DNA from: a bacterium
GTDB lineage: Bacteria; Chloroflexota; Dormibacteria; UBA8260; Bog-877
Direction of reading: 5' to 3'
Assembly: GCA_021791345.1 (NCBI GenBank)
Contig: JAJYWT010000202.1
Location: 1-41,940 of the forward strand
Length of the DNA: 41,940 nucleotides
In this document: in pieces, positions 9,501 through 15,497 of the stretch
How positions within the stretch are numbered: the first letter of the stretch is position 1
Layout of the letters: each line of letters begins with the position of its first letter
Translations under genes and position numbers: made by a program
Notes under the pieces: model-generated
The model's input: the letters and a program-made list of their open reading frames with translations, nothing else
The model's database searches: none
Told to the model about the DNA's origin: nothing

Positions 9501-10352
9501 GCCGAAGGCACCGTAGGCGTTGGCGATCTGGTCATCGGTGAGGCCGCCGAACTCGGTGGCGGCCTGCTGGGCGCTGGGGCAGGCATTGGGCGATCCCGCC
9601 GGGTGGCTGAAGGTCGCGGTCTTGACCTGGGGCTCGGTGCCGGCGTTGGTCGCTGGCTGGCGGATCAGGCCAGCGGGCTGGGCGTGGACCAGGTTGTCGA
9701 GCCCGATCACCGCGGCGACCGAGCCGGCCACGGTGGCCGGGAGACGGATCGCCGAGGTGGTGGCCAGCCCCTGGCTGCCATCGGCCAGCTTGTAGGTCGC
9801 AAGCCCGGTGTCGAAGGCGTGCTCCACCGAGCCGGCGGTGCCGGCGAAGTTGATCAGCATCCCGTCCTTGGCCACTCCGGTGACCCGCAGGTCAGAGGCG
9901 GCCAGGAAGTCCTTGACGGCGGAGATGGTCGCCTGGGTGGGGCCGAAGACCGAGCCGAAGGCGCCCGGTGCCAGGTAGTGGTGGAAGAGGGATGAGTGCT
10001 TGTTGGTGACCTCGGAGATGAACTTGGCCAGAGCGGCCGGGTCCCGCGGTTGCAGGGAGACGGCGCCGGTCTCCGGGGCCGAGAGCGCCGGAGCACCGGT
10101 GGCGACCGCGCCCACGGGGATGTGCGGTGCCTGGGTCACTACCGCCGGGCCGGCCGATGCGGACCCGCCTGTAGAAGCGGAACCACCGGAGGTCGCCGCG
10201 GGTCCGCTTGCCGGTGCCGGAACCACGCTGGCGCGCACCGCGGTCATCCCGGCACCACCGGCGAGGAGGGGCACAAGGACCCCCGCCACCCCAAGGGAGA
10301 TCCCGGCCAGCAGCCGCCGCGACGACAGGACCACCTGACTTCCGAACCTCAT
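5394..10352 (-). CDS. Secreted sedolisin-type serine protease (S53) with IPT repeats and triple C-terminal module
   Basis: Predicted exported serine-carboxyl protease of 1652 residues; the family usually works at acid pH. Order: signal/membrane segment about 13-36; Ala/Gly/Ser-rich linker to 95; kumamolisin-type pro-domain about 97-225; S53 catalytic domain about 260-700; about five IPT/TIG immunoglobulin-like domains about 712-1275; three C-terminal modules 1279-1652. All catalytic residues are visible: Glu347 and Asp351 in GEAVLDVQD, Asp434 in AAAGDTGS, Ser598 in GGTSSATP. The calcium-site end is also present (FNDIT, GYDLASGLGSP). The ATG has GGGGAGGA just upstream. The protein should auto-activate after export. 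Substrate is unknown. The triple module is shared with four other proteins here. Confidence 0.9.
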   Translation of the reverse strand: MRFGSQVVLSSRRLLAGISLGVAGVLVPLLAGGAGMTAVRASVVPAPASGPAATSGGSASTGGSASAGPAVVTQAPHIPVGAVATGAPALSAPETGAVSLQPRDPAALAKFISEVTNKHSSLFHHYLAPGAFGSVFGPTQATISAVKDFLAASDLRVTGVAKDGMLINFAGTAGSVEHAFDTGLATYKLADGSQGLATTSAIRLPATVAGSVAAVIGLDNLVHAQPAGLIRQPATNAGTEPQVKTATFSHPAGSPNACPSAQQAATEFGGLTDDQIANAYGAFGLYGNNDFGQGQTIAVYELEPFQRSDINTFDTCYFGATAANLMNNRLNVVPVDGGQPAGPGSGEAVLDVQDVSAIAPQANINVYEAPNTSFGGIDEYSAIVNQDTAQVVTSSWGLCEQAVQLGEPGIQQTENFLFQQAAAQGQSVFAAAGDTGSDDCNAFRAPVPPPGQNPLSVDDPGSQPYVVSVGGTTIYDAATQPAGEKVWNDGAEWGAGGGGISMTWTMPTWQQSSLVPGMAQVMPNGTDYTNADSVESQFGFAPNFCDANPTIAPAAIPCRTVPDVSAQANEFTGAVTIYSSMFVSPSTPTGWITIGGTSSATPIWASSLALVNASKTSASCTPGTGPGTGTGVGFVSPLLYGVASNSTAYAASFNDITVGSNDIYGLDNGLVFPATAGYDLASGLGSPMLTAPGDTDGLAYYLCNYQPPTGSAPTVSALNPKFVSPGPAGQNVVVTGTGFESGGVPDVANVGIDGVTTPFSYYITVQSPTQLTVLVPPASLIAAPGAPQDGTGPADITVTLTNGMTSSPGPGSILEYVDENGTGGTVPSVTGVSPYGGLQTAGNTVTIFGSGFSAGDTVTFGGVAATGVTVVSDYEITATVPTYTSGTTSCATASTIDPSTGAVVDPANDICQVQVVVTNSNGSSATDPILPPYEGSIAFNAMGVVAPVSGTEVMPAPTEYDYVPVPTITSVSTSALPPLTYANELGGTVVTITGSGFDPLTLSWAAVGNPALESSLDTNFSYESGTELQLMLPAIAPNAAGATVEPATLPLSITTIAGTSGATPVTYAGIPLVTSVTNTSTGAVSVGGVYGGPDTGGTPITISGQGFSDALPPVVFSDYDTPYSLGTQYTATINSDTSVSTTTVQQNPAIVDVQLCTVTGCSLNPPSDFFVLYPSGAPVVDSISPNVGSPAGGTQVTINGENLGCITGVSFGSVSAASFTNQQAILDCGQTYQAQVTAPPGAAGSTVPVTVTTLESLYSGTGASAANPNAEFTYEASTYQALQPTRILDTRITHQALGANGMLNLTVTGGEVPADATAVALNVTATNTTAQSYLSVYPTGSAIPTVSNLNWMGGQTVANLVIVPVGSNGQVTLYNSQGSTDVVVDLQGYFAPEGATGPVGGYVPLTPARITDTRSGSGLANAGHTLSAGSVLNVVVAGAGGVPAGGVMAAVLNVTATDTTQASYLTVYPQGSTRPTASDLNWSAGETRANRVIVPVNPVTGEVSIYNANGSADVVVDVDGYFTANNTPVTGETLYSPVTPTRAVDTRVTGTPLGAGQIFVANMAGLNGVASNATAVVTNVTAVNTTAASYFTVYPGLSAPLASDVNWSAGQVVPNLTIAALNGAGSFNVLNANGSADLLIDVFGYFSPIAVP

Positions 10353-10443
10353 TCGTGTCCTCCCCGCATGCCCAATCCCTGACCCAAGAGATGGCCCGAG
10401 CCAGGCGCGCCCACACCTTGGCCCACTTCCACTCCGGCGGCGG

Positions 10444-10473
10444 ACGATAGGCCTCGGCGGAGGCCGCCGTCAA
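10444..10473 (-). promoter_or_regulatory. Candidate promoter of the first sedolisin gene
   Basis: On the minus strand, TTGACG (10473-10468) and TATCGT (10449-10444) are separated by 18 nt and match a TTGACN / TANNNT promoter. Transcription would begin near 10437, giving a leader of about 85 nt ending in a good GGGGAGGA ribosome site before the ATG at 10352. The spacer contains a short GC-rich inverted repeat. Confidence 0.5.
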
Positions 10474-10609
10474 GGGGGGGCCCGGGGCCCTCGGTCCGAT
10501 GGGCCGCCGCCACCCGCGCCTTCGATCTCCGGGGCGGGCCGGGCAAGTCCCAGAGCCGCTTAATGACGTGTTAGTCACCAAACCGGCCCCAGGACTCACG
10601 ACCCGGCGG

Positions 10610-10639
10610 TTGACGCCAGCCCGGCGGTGCGGTTAGGTT
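10610..10639 (+). promoter_or_regulatory. Candidate promoter for bioY, implying a leaderless mRNA
   Basis: TTGACG at 10610-10615 and TAGGTT at 10634-10639 are 18 nt apart. A start 7-8 nt after the -10 falls on or next to GTG 10647, and no convincing Shine-Dalgarno site precedes that GTG. No BirA/BioR-like palindrome was recognised. Confidence 0.5.
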
Positions 10640-10646
10640 GGCTTCA

Positions 10647-11246
10647 GTGCTGAGCGACGCCGTCCTCCGGAGGCGGGAGCTGGTCCTGGCGGACCTCATC
10701 CCCGGGACCCTGGCGCGAGACGTGCTTCTCGTCCTGGGCTTCGCGGCCCTGACCGGGCTCTCCGCCCAGATCTCCATCCGCCTCCCCTTCACCCCAGTGC
10801 CGATCACCGGCCAGACCCTGGCCGTCCTCCTCGGGGGGATGGCCCTGGGGGCGCCCCGCGCCATCCTGGGAATGCTGGCCTACCTGGGGATCGGGCTGAT
10901 CGGCCTGCCCTGGTTCGCGGGCGGGGCCGGGGGATGGGCGGTGGTCAGCAGCGCCTCCTTCGGATACCTCCTCGGCTTCATCCTGGCCGCCGCGGTGGTC
11001 GGGTGGCTCGCCGCCCGCGGCTTCGACCGCGGCCCGCTCCGGGTCCTCCTGGCCATGGTAGTCGGGAACGCCCTCATCTACCTACTGGGGGCGACCTGGC
11101 TGGCCGTGGACCTTCACCTCGGCGTCTCCGAGGCGCTCTCCCTGGGCGTCACCCCCTTCCTGCTCGGCGACGCCATCAAGGCGGCGGTGGCCATGGGGCT
11201 TTTGCCCGGTGCCTGGCAGCTCGCCGGCCGGCGGGCCGGTTCCTAG
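10647..11246 (+). CDS. bioY: Biotin transporter substrate-binding component BioY
   Basis: BioY is the integral-membrane S component that binds biotin for uptake, alone or with an ECF energizing module. The 199-residue product begins with a basic segment and then has about six hydrophobic helices. Family motifs are clear: ISIRLPFTPVPITGQTLAVLL near residues 42-62, GAPRAILGMLAYLGIGLIGLPWFAGG near 70-95, and FGYLLGFILAA. An alternative in-frame TTG lies at 10638, but the -10 element overlaps it, so GTG 10647 is preferred. No bioM/bioN partners are adjacent; it may use shared EcfAAT or work alone. Its TAG stop and the sufT stop share the palindrome CTAG. Confidence 0.92.
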   Translation: MLSDAVLRRRELVLADLIPGTLARDVLLVLGFAALTGLSAQISIRLPFTPVPITGQTLAVLLGGMALGAPRAILGMLAYLGIGLIGLPWFAGGAGGWAVVSSASFGYLLGFILAAAVVGWLAARGFDRGPLRVLLAMVVGNALIYLLGATWLAVDLHLGVSEALSLGVTPFLLGDAIKAAVAMGLLPGAWQLAGRRAGS

Positions 11247-11590
11247 AAGAGGCCGAGCTCCAGCTTCACCTCGTCGGAGGCCATGGTGTGGGGGTCCCAG
11301 GGCGGGTCCCAGACCAGGTCCACCTTGACCCCCTGGATCCCCGGGAGGAACTGGGTGGCGGCATGGACCTGGGACTCCAGCATCGGACCGAGGGGGCAGT
11401 AGGGGGTGGTGAGGGTCATGCGCACGGTGGCCTCCCCCTCGTCATCCACCTCCACCCCGTAGACCAGGCCCAGGCTGACCACGTCCAGACCGAGCTCGGG
11501 GTCGATCACCTCGCGGAGGGCGTCCATGACGTCGTCGGCGGTGGCCACTGGGCCGCGGGCCGGCACCGGCTGGGCGGAGTCGTCAGCCAC
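11243..11590 (-). CDS. sufT: Fe-S assembly factor, MIP18/DUF59 family (SufT-like)
   Basis: A 115-residue DUF59/MIP18-type protein, implicated in maturing Fe-S proteins. Visible landmarks are VIDPELGLDVVSLGLVYG near 28-45, TTPYCPLGPMLESQV with Cys65, and the C-terminal WDPPWDP and SDEVKLELGL typical of the actinobacterial/firmicute forms. It begins at GTG 11590 with GGAGGG upstream and overlaps the end of sufU by 8 nt, so the two are coupled. In many Gram-positives a DUF59 gene follows sufU in the suf operon; here the pair stands apart from sufBCDS, which are not in the window. Confidence 0.85.
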   Translation of the reverse strand: MADDSAQPVPARGPVATADDVMDALREVIDPELGLDVVSLGLVYGVEVDDEGEATVRMTLTTPYCPLGPMLESQVHAATQFLPGIQGVKVDLVWDPPWDPHTMASDEVKLELGLF

Positions 11591-12041
11591 TCTCTCCCTC
11601 CGCCCGGCTGAGGCCCTCCTCCAGCGCCACCCAGGGGAGCATCGCGCACTTCACCCGGGCGAGGTACTTGCGCACGCCGGAGAGCGCCTCCAGGTCGCCG
11701 AGATCCCCCAGCTCGGCGGGGTCCTTCCCCTCCACCAGCAGCCCCCGGAAGCGCGAGATCAGGTCGTGCACCTCGGTGAGCGGCCGGCCCTCGACCTCCT
11801 CAGCCATCATCGAGGCGGAGGCCATGGAGATGGAACACCCCTGCCCCTGGAAGGCCACCTGCTGGAGCTCACCGTCCCGAAGACGGAGGCTCACATCGAC
11901 CTCGTCCCCGCAGAGCGGGTTGTGGCCGTGGGCGGTGGCGGTCGGAGCCTCCACCTCCCCACGGTGGCGGGGATGGCGGTAGTGGTCGAGGAGGATCTCG
12001 CGGTAGAGCTCGTCGTCCACAGCGCCTGACACCTCGGCCAT
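11583..12041 (-). CDS. sufU: SufU-type Fe-S cluster scaffold / zinc-dependent sulfurtransferase
   Basis: SufU accepts sulfur from the cysteine desulfurase SufS and passes it to the SufBCD machinery. The 152-residue product starts ELYREILLDHYRHPRHRG and carries the zinc/sulfur ligands Cys44 and Asp46 (NPLCGDEV), Cys69 (GQGCSISMASASMM) and Cys132 (RVKCAMLPW). The spacing of 62 residues between Cys69 and Cys132 includes the insertion that separates SufU from IscU. ATG 12041 is preceded at some distance by AGGA. It is the first gene of the sufU-sufT pair; a hairpin followed by TTTT lies 27 nt upstream of the ATG. Confidence 0.93.
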   Translation of the reverse strand: MAEVSGAVDDELYREILLDHYRHPRHRGEVEAPTATAHGHNPLCGDEVDVSLRLRDGELQQVAFQGQGCSISMASASMMAEEVEGRPLTEVHDLISRFRGLLVEGKDPAELGDLGDLEALSGVRKYLARVKCAMLPWVALEEGLSRAEGESG

Positions 12042-12050
12042 GACTTAATC

Positions 12051-12273
12051 CTACCCACTTACACGAAAAGCGGCGGCGCCGGGATCGAGCCGCCCGGCAC
12101 CGCCGCTCTGGGAGTTGGATCTGAGGTTCGGCGACGCGGGACACCCGCCGGTGCCGGGCCCACGCCCGGTGATGCACCTGCGGTCGACCAGCGCCTCCAG
12201 AGAGTTCAGGTCCCGGTGGCCGCCCTCAGCCGGCGCCCCCAAGGGTGAGGATCGATTGACTATCGTCTGGCAT
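12051..12273 (-). other. Possible small-peptide gene interrupted by a +1 frame change
   Basis: On the minus strand an excellent ribosome site (AAAAAGGAGGG) precedes ATG 12273, whose frame stops after 15 codons (stop at 12226-12228). From 12242 a neighbouring frame stays open for 63 codons to 12051 and has coding-like G/C third positions. Its sequence includes NSLEALVDRRCITGRG and GGCPASPNLR, with two cysteines 12 residues apart. The switch falls at CTTGGGGGCG; one fewer G would join both parts into a peptide of about 73 residues. A hairpin followed by TTTT cuts the 3' end of that frame, which argues against the last 20 residues being made. I do not recognise the family. It could be a frameshifted peptide gene, a modified-peptide precursor, a regulatory leader or chance. 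Confidence 0.3.
12069..12107 (-). terminator. Hairpin with T tract upstream of sufU
   Basis: Arms 12069-12083 and 12093-12107 pair over 15 bp with one mismatch. Read on the minus strand the hairpin is followed by TTTT, so it looks like an intrinsic terminator or attenuator for transcripts entering from the epimerase or small-peptide side, 27 nt before sufU. Confidence 0.6.
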
Positions 12274-12300
12274 GGGCAAACCCTCCTTTTTCCTCGGGTA

Positions 12301-12333
12301 CCGCCGGTGTGGAGGGCCCGGGCCCTCCGGCGG
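12301..12333 (-). other. Compound GC palindrome in the sufU-epimerase gap
   Basis: GGAGGGCCCGGGCCCTCC (12311-12328) is a perfect 18-nt palindrome flanked by CCGCCGG / CCGGCGG arms. It lies between the epimerase stop and the small ORF's ribosome site. It may terminate the epimerase transcript or fold in the small ORF's leader. Confidence 0.4.
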
Positions 12334-12343
12334 CCGGACGGCG

Positions 12344-12356
12344 CTGTCCCGGACAG
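12344..12356. promoter_or_regulatory. Possible operator palindrome CTGTCC-C-GGACAG
   Basis: A perfect 6-bp inverted repeat with a 1-nt centre. On the minus strand it abuts TACACT (12362-12357), a TANNNT-type -10, so a protein bound here would cover the start of a transcript running toward the small ORF and sufU. No matching -35 was found and the regulator is unknown. Confidence 0.3.
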
Positions 12357-12391
12357 TGTAGGTCGGGGCCGCAGGGATGGGAAGGAGGTCG

Positions 12392-13414
12392 TCAGATGGA
12401 GCCGGCCTCGATGGCCTGGCGGATCCAGGGGATCACCTCGTCGAGCATCTCCTCCAGGCTGGTGGTGGCCTCGAATCCCAGGATCTCCCGGGCCTTCTCG
12501 GTGGCCGGCACCCGGCGCTGGACGTCGTGCTCGAAGGGCGGGTCGCTGACGTAGCGGAAGGGCTCGTCGCCCCTGACCTTGGCCCAGATGAGCTGGGCCA
12601 GCTCCAGCACGGTGGTGGAGCGGGCGGTGGAGAGGTTGAAGTCCTGGTTGAGGGCCTGGGGGCTGGCCATGGCGGTCACGATGCCCCTGGCCAGGTCCCC
12701 TCCGTAGGTGTAGTGCCGGATCTGGCTGCCGTCGCCCAGGATGTGCAGCGGGTCCTGCCCCTTCAGCACCTTCTGGACCAGGTCGGGGACCACGTGGCTC
12801 ATGGCCAGCTTGACGTTGCCACTCTCGATCTCCACGTCCCCCCGGGCCCGGCCCTCGCCGATGCCCACGCAGTTGAAGGGACGGATGATGGTGTAGGGGA
12901 GGCCGTACTGCTGGTGGGCGGCCCGGGCGAAGTACTCCACCGCCAGCTTCTGGAAGCCGTATGAGGAGCGCGGTGGCGCCACCTCGAGCTCCTGCCCCTC
13001 GTAAGAGGGCCAGCGGTCGGTGCCCTCGAAGACCATCGAGGAGCTGAGGTAGGTCACCTTCTGTAGGCGCCCCTCGCGGTGGGCCCGGATGGCGGCGTCG
13101 CAGGTGGCCGCCATGATGCGCTCGTTGGTGGCCAGGAGGTCGTAGGCGTAGGTGTGGAAGTAGGAGATCCCACCGATCATGGCCGCCCCGGCGATCAGGT
13201 GGTCGCAGTCCCGGGCCAGCCGGTAGACCAGCTCCGGGTCGCGGGCATCGCCGACCACCAGCCGGTAATTGGGGTGCTGGTCATAGGAGCGGCTGACCGG
13301 ACCGTACTTGGAATGGTCATCCAGCCCCACCACCTCGTACCCCTCCGCCAGGAGGCGCTCCACCGTGTAGCCGCCGATGAAGCCGGCAGACCCGGTCATC
13401 AGGACTCTCTCCAT
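12392..13414 (-). CDS. NAD-dependent nucleotide-sugar epimerase/dehydratase (extended SDR)
   Basis: A 340-residue extended short-chain dehydrogenase acting on nucleotide sugars. Visible are the Rossmann motif TGSAGFIG at residues 7-14, an acidic residue after strand 2 (VVGLDDH), LSSSMVFEG near 123-131, and the catalytic pair Tyr152/Lys156 in SSYGFQK. RPFNCVGIGEG and the DGSQIRHYTYGGDLARG segment are typical of GalE/RmlB-like epimerases. The substrate cannot be named. The start chosen is ATG 13414, overlapping the upstream glycosyltransferase stop (TGATG) with AGGGGGAA upstream; an in-frame GTG at 13441 lies inside that gene. It is third in a dehydrogenase-glycosyltransferase-epimerase operon. 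Confidence 0.88.
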   Translation of the reverse strand: MERVLMTGSAGFIGGYTVERLLAEGYEVVGLDDHSKYGPVSRSYDQHPNYRLVVGDARDPELVYRLARDCDHLIAGAAMIGGISYFHTYAYDLLATNERIMAATCDAAIRAHREGRLQKVTYLSSSMVFEGTDRWPSYEGQELEVAPPRSSYGFQKLAVEYFARAAHQQYGLPYTIIRPFNCVGIGEGRARGDVEIESGNVKLAMSHVVPDLVQKVLKGQDPLHILGDGSQIRHYTYGGDLARGIVTAMASPQALNQDFNLSTARSTTVLELAQLIWAKVRGDEPFRYVSDPPFEHDVQRRVPATEKAREILGFEATTSLEEMLDEVIPWIRQAIEAGSI

Positions 13415-14148
13415 CAGGTCTTCCCCCTGTGCGGGCGCCACCTCTCATAGCCGGGGAGGGCGGCGACCAGGTACCAATGCAGGTAGCGGGGTATCCACTC
13501 CCGCACCTTGAAGTTTGACTGCCCCGAGGTCCGGTCCCGCCAGGTGGTGGGGATCTCCGTCACCCGCCGCCCCCGGCGGCGCGCCTTGGCCACCAGTTCG
13601 ATTCCCATCTCGAAGCCGGCATCCGACTCGATCCCCACCTCCTCGACGAATTGCCGCGAGTAGGCCTTGAAGGAGTTGGTGGCGTCGTGCGTCCCCACCC
13701 GCGCCAGGAGGTGCAGGGAGACGCCTGCCGTCCTCGACACCAGCCCCTTGAGCGGGGGGCCCCCGAGCTGGCGCCCGCCGCGCATGTAGCGGGAGGCGGC
13801 GACCACCGCGAAGCCGCGCCGCACCAGCCGCACCATCTGGTCGATCTGGGCGACGTCGTCGCTGCCGTCGGCCATGGTGACCACCACCACCTCGGCCCGC
13901 GCCTGCTGGAAGCCGGCCTTGAGCGCCCCCGCCGGGCCCCGCCGCACCTGGTTCAGGACCCCGCGCACCCTGGGGTCACGGGCGGCCAGCTCCGCCACCG
14001 GGGCGGCGGTGGTGTCCTCGGGCCGGTCGTACACGACCAGGACCTCGACCGGGGAGCTGGTGGCCTCCAGGATCCGCTCCACACAGGGCACGATGGCCGA
14101 GCCCTCGTTGTAGGCGGGGACCACCACGGAGACCTCCGGTGCGGTCAA
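13414..14148 (-). CDS. Family 2 glycosyltransferase, polyprenyl-phosphate-sugar synthase type
   Basis: A 244-residue GT2 protein with a GT-A fold and no obvious membrane anchor. It starts SVVVPAYNEG, has an acidic nucleotide-binding position at Asp41, and a metal-binding DxD-like stretch ADGSDD at 93-98. The C-terminal half resembles DPM1/GtrB enzymes that move a sugar from a nucleotide donor to a polyprenyl phosphate at the inner membrane face (DATNSFKAYSR, IPTTWRDRTSGQSNFKV). Its start overlaps the end of the upstream dehydrogenase gene by 4 nt, and its stop overlaps the epimerase start. Donor and acceptor are unknown. Confidence 0.88.
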   Translation of the reverse strand: MTAPEVSVVVPAYNEGSAIVPCVERILEATSSPVEVLVVYDRPEDTTAAPVAELAARDPRVRGVLNQVRRGPAGALKAGFQQARAEVVVVTMADGSDDVAQIDQMVRLVRRGFAVVAASRYMRGGRQLGGPPLKGLVSRTAGVSLHLLARVGTHDATNSFKAYSRQFVEEVGIESDAGFEMGIELVAKARRRGRRVTEIPTTWRDRTSGQSNFKVREWIPRYLHWYLVAALPGYERWRPHRGKT

Positions 14149-15335
14149 ACGCGGCTTCCCTGGCCCCTGAGGTTGGTGATGTCCACGATGGGCACCCGCA
14201 CCTCGAGTTCGCGGTACTCGGGGTGCGGGGCCCCGATGACCAAGAGGTCGGCCTCGGCCACGACCTGCTCCAGCGGGACCAGGTCAGGGTCGATGGTCAC
14301 GTGGGGGTCGGTGCAGAGAACCTTCTTGGCCTTGAACTGCAGGATGCGCTTCAGGCGGTAGCTGAGGCTGGAGCGGATGTCGTCCGAGCCGGCCTTGAAG
14401 GCCATCCCCAGGATGCCCACGGTCATGGTGGAGAGGTCGAAGCGCTGCTCCAGCCGGGCCACCGTGTAAAGGGGTAGCCCCTCGTTGATGAGCATCGCCG
14501 AGTGGCCCAGGGTGAACTGGTTGTTGTTGAAGGCGGCCAGCTGCATGGTGTCCTTGAGCAGGCAAGGCCCGGCTGCCAGCCCCGCTCCCGGGAGATCTTG
14601 GGCCCTGGGGTAGTCCAGGGCCAGGGCGACGCGGATGCGGTCGTAGTCCAGGCCGTAGTCGTTGGCGATCATGAAGAGCTGGTTGGCGGTGGCGAACTTG
14701 ATGTAGCGCCAGGTGTTGGTGAAGAGCTTGGCCAGCTCGGCCTCCTCCGGCTCCAGCTCGACGATCTTGTCGGTGAGTCTTCGGAACAGCTCGGCGGCGC
14801 GGCGGCGCACCGGCTCCTGGCGCGCGGCAACTATCTGGGGCAGGGAGTAGAGCTCGGTCATCGCCTTGCCCTCGGCTATACGCTCCGGGCAGAAGGCCAC
14901 GTCCAGAGAGAGGCCGAGGGCCTTAAGCCGCCCCTCCACCATCCCGGTGACCCCCGGATAGAGCGTGCTCCGCAGCACCAGAAGCTGGCCGTCCCGAAGG
15001 TGTGGGGCCAGCTTCGCCACCTGGTGGGGGACGTCCAGCGCCTCGGGGTTGAGGTGCTTGTCGATCGGTGTCCCGATCACCACCACCACGGTGGACGCCT
15101 GAGAAAGGACCGCGGGGTCCGTCGTCGCCTCCAGTCGCCCGGAGCTCAGGACCTCCCGGAGGACATCCAGGGCGCCAGGCTCGTCGAACGGGAGCTGGCC
15201 CGACGAGATGATGGCCACGGCAGGTTCGCTCACGTCGAAGACGGCCACTGTGAGCCCGCGCTCAGCGAAGGCGATGCTGAGCGGAAGCCCAACATGGCCA
15301 GCTCCCCCTACCACCACCACGTCAAGCCGCCGCAT
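14145..15335 (-). CDS. UDP-glucose/GDP-mannose-type nucleotide-sugar dehydrogenase
   Basis: A 396-residue NAD-dependent dehydrogenase that oxidises C6 of a nucleotide sugar to the uronate in two steps. The NAD motif GGAGHVG is at 10-16, the GTPIDKHLNPE loop near 88-98, CPERIAEGKAM near 149-159, and the catalytic cysteine Cys258 in GPCLLKDT with Lys261. This GPCLxKD form differs from the GGSCLPKD of the second dehydrogenase in the window, so the substrates probably differ (ManNAc- or GlcNAc-type is possible). ATG 15335 is only 9 nt downstream of a TACAAT -10 and lacks a ribosome site, suggesting a nearly leaderless mRNA. Confidence 0.88.
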   Translation of the reverse strand: MRRLDVVVVGGAGHVGLPLSIAFAERGLTVAVFDVSEPAVAIISSGQLPFDEPGALDVLREVLSSGRLEATTDPAVLSQASTVVVVIGTPIDKHLNPEALDVPHQVAKLAPHLRDGQLLVLRSTLYPGVTGMVEGRLKALGLSLDVAFCPERIAEGKAMTELYSLPQIVAARQEPVRRRAAELFRRLTDKIVELEPEEAELAKLFTNTWRYIKFATANQLFMIANDYGLDYDRIRVALALDYPRAQDLPGAGLAAGPCLLKDTMQLAAFNNNQFTLGHSAMLINEGLPLYTVARLEQRFDLSTMTVGILGMAFKAGSDDIRSSLSYRLKRILQFKAKKVLCTDPHVTIDPDLVPLEQVVAEADLLVIGAPHPEYRELEVRVPIVDITNLRGQGSRV

Positions 15336-15344
15336 GCGCAGTGG

Positions 15345-15350
15345 ATTGTA
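15345..15350 (-). promoter_or_regulatory. -10 element of the leftward polysaccharide operon
   Basis: On the minus strand TACAAT (TANNNT) lies 9 nt before ATG 15335. The predicted transcript start is 2-3 nt from the ATG, leaving no room for a ribosome site. No -35 was recognised. Confidence 0.4.
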
Positions 15351-15432
15351 TAAGGCACCTCTCCGGCCCCCTCTGCGCGCCGGCGCCCAATCGGCCTGAC
15401 GGAGAGAGCCCGCCGCGGTCCGCGGCCGATCC

Positions 15433-15438
15433 TATACT
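15433..15438 (+). promoter_or_regulatory. -10 element of the rightward polysaccharide genes
   Basis: TATACT on the plus strand, 60 nt before the TTG start at 15498. With the opposite -10 at 15345-15350 it forms a divergent promoter region between the two arms of the polysaccharide locus. No matching -35 was recognised. Confidence 0.4.
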
Positions 15439-15497
15439 CGGCCTGCGTTCGGGGATCAGCTCCGCGTGGTGCGGGCTGCCGGTCGGTTGGGGGCCCA

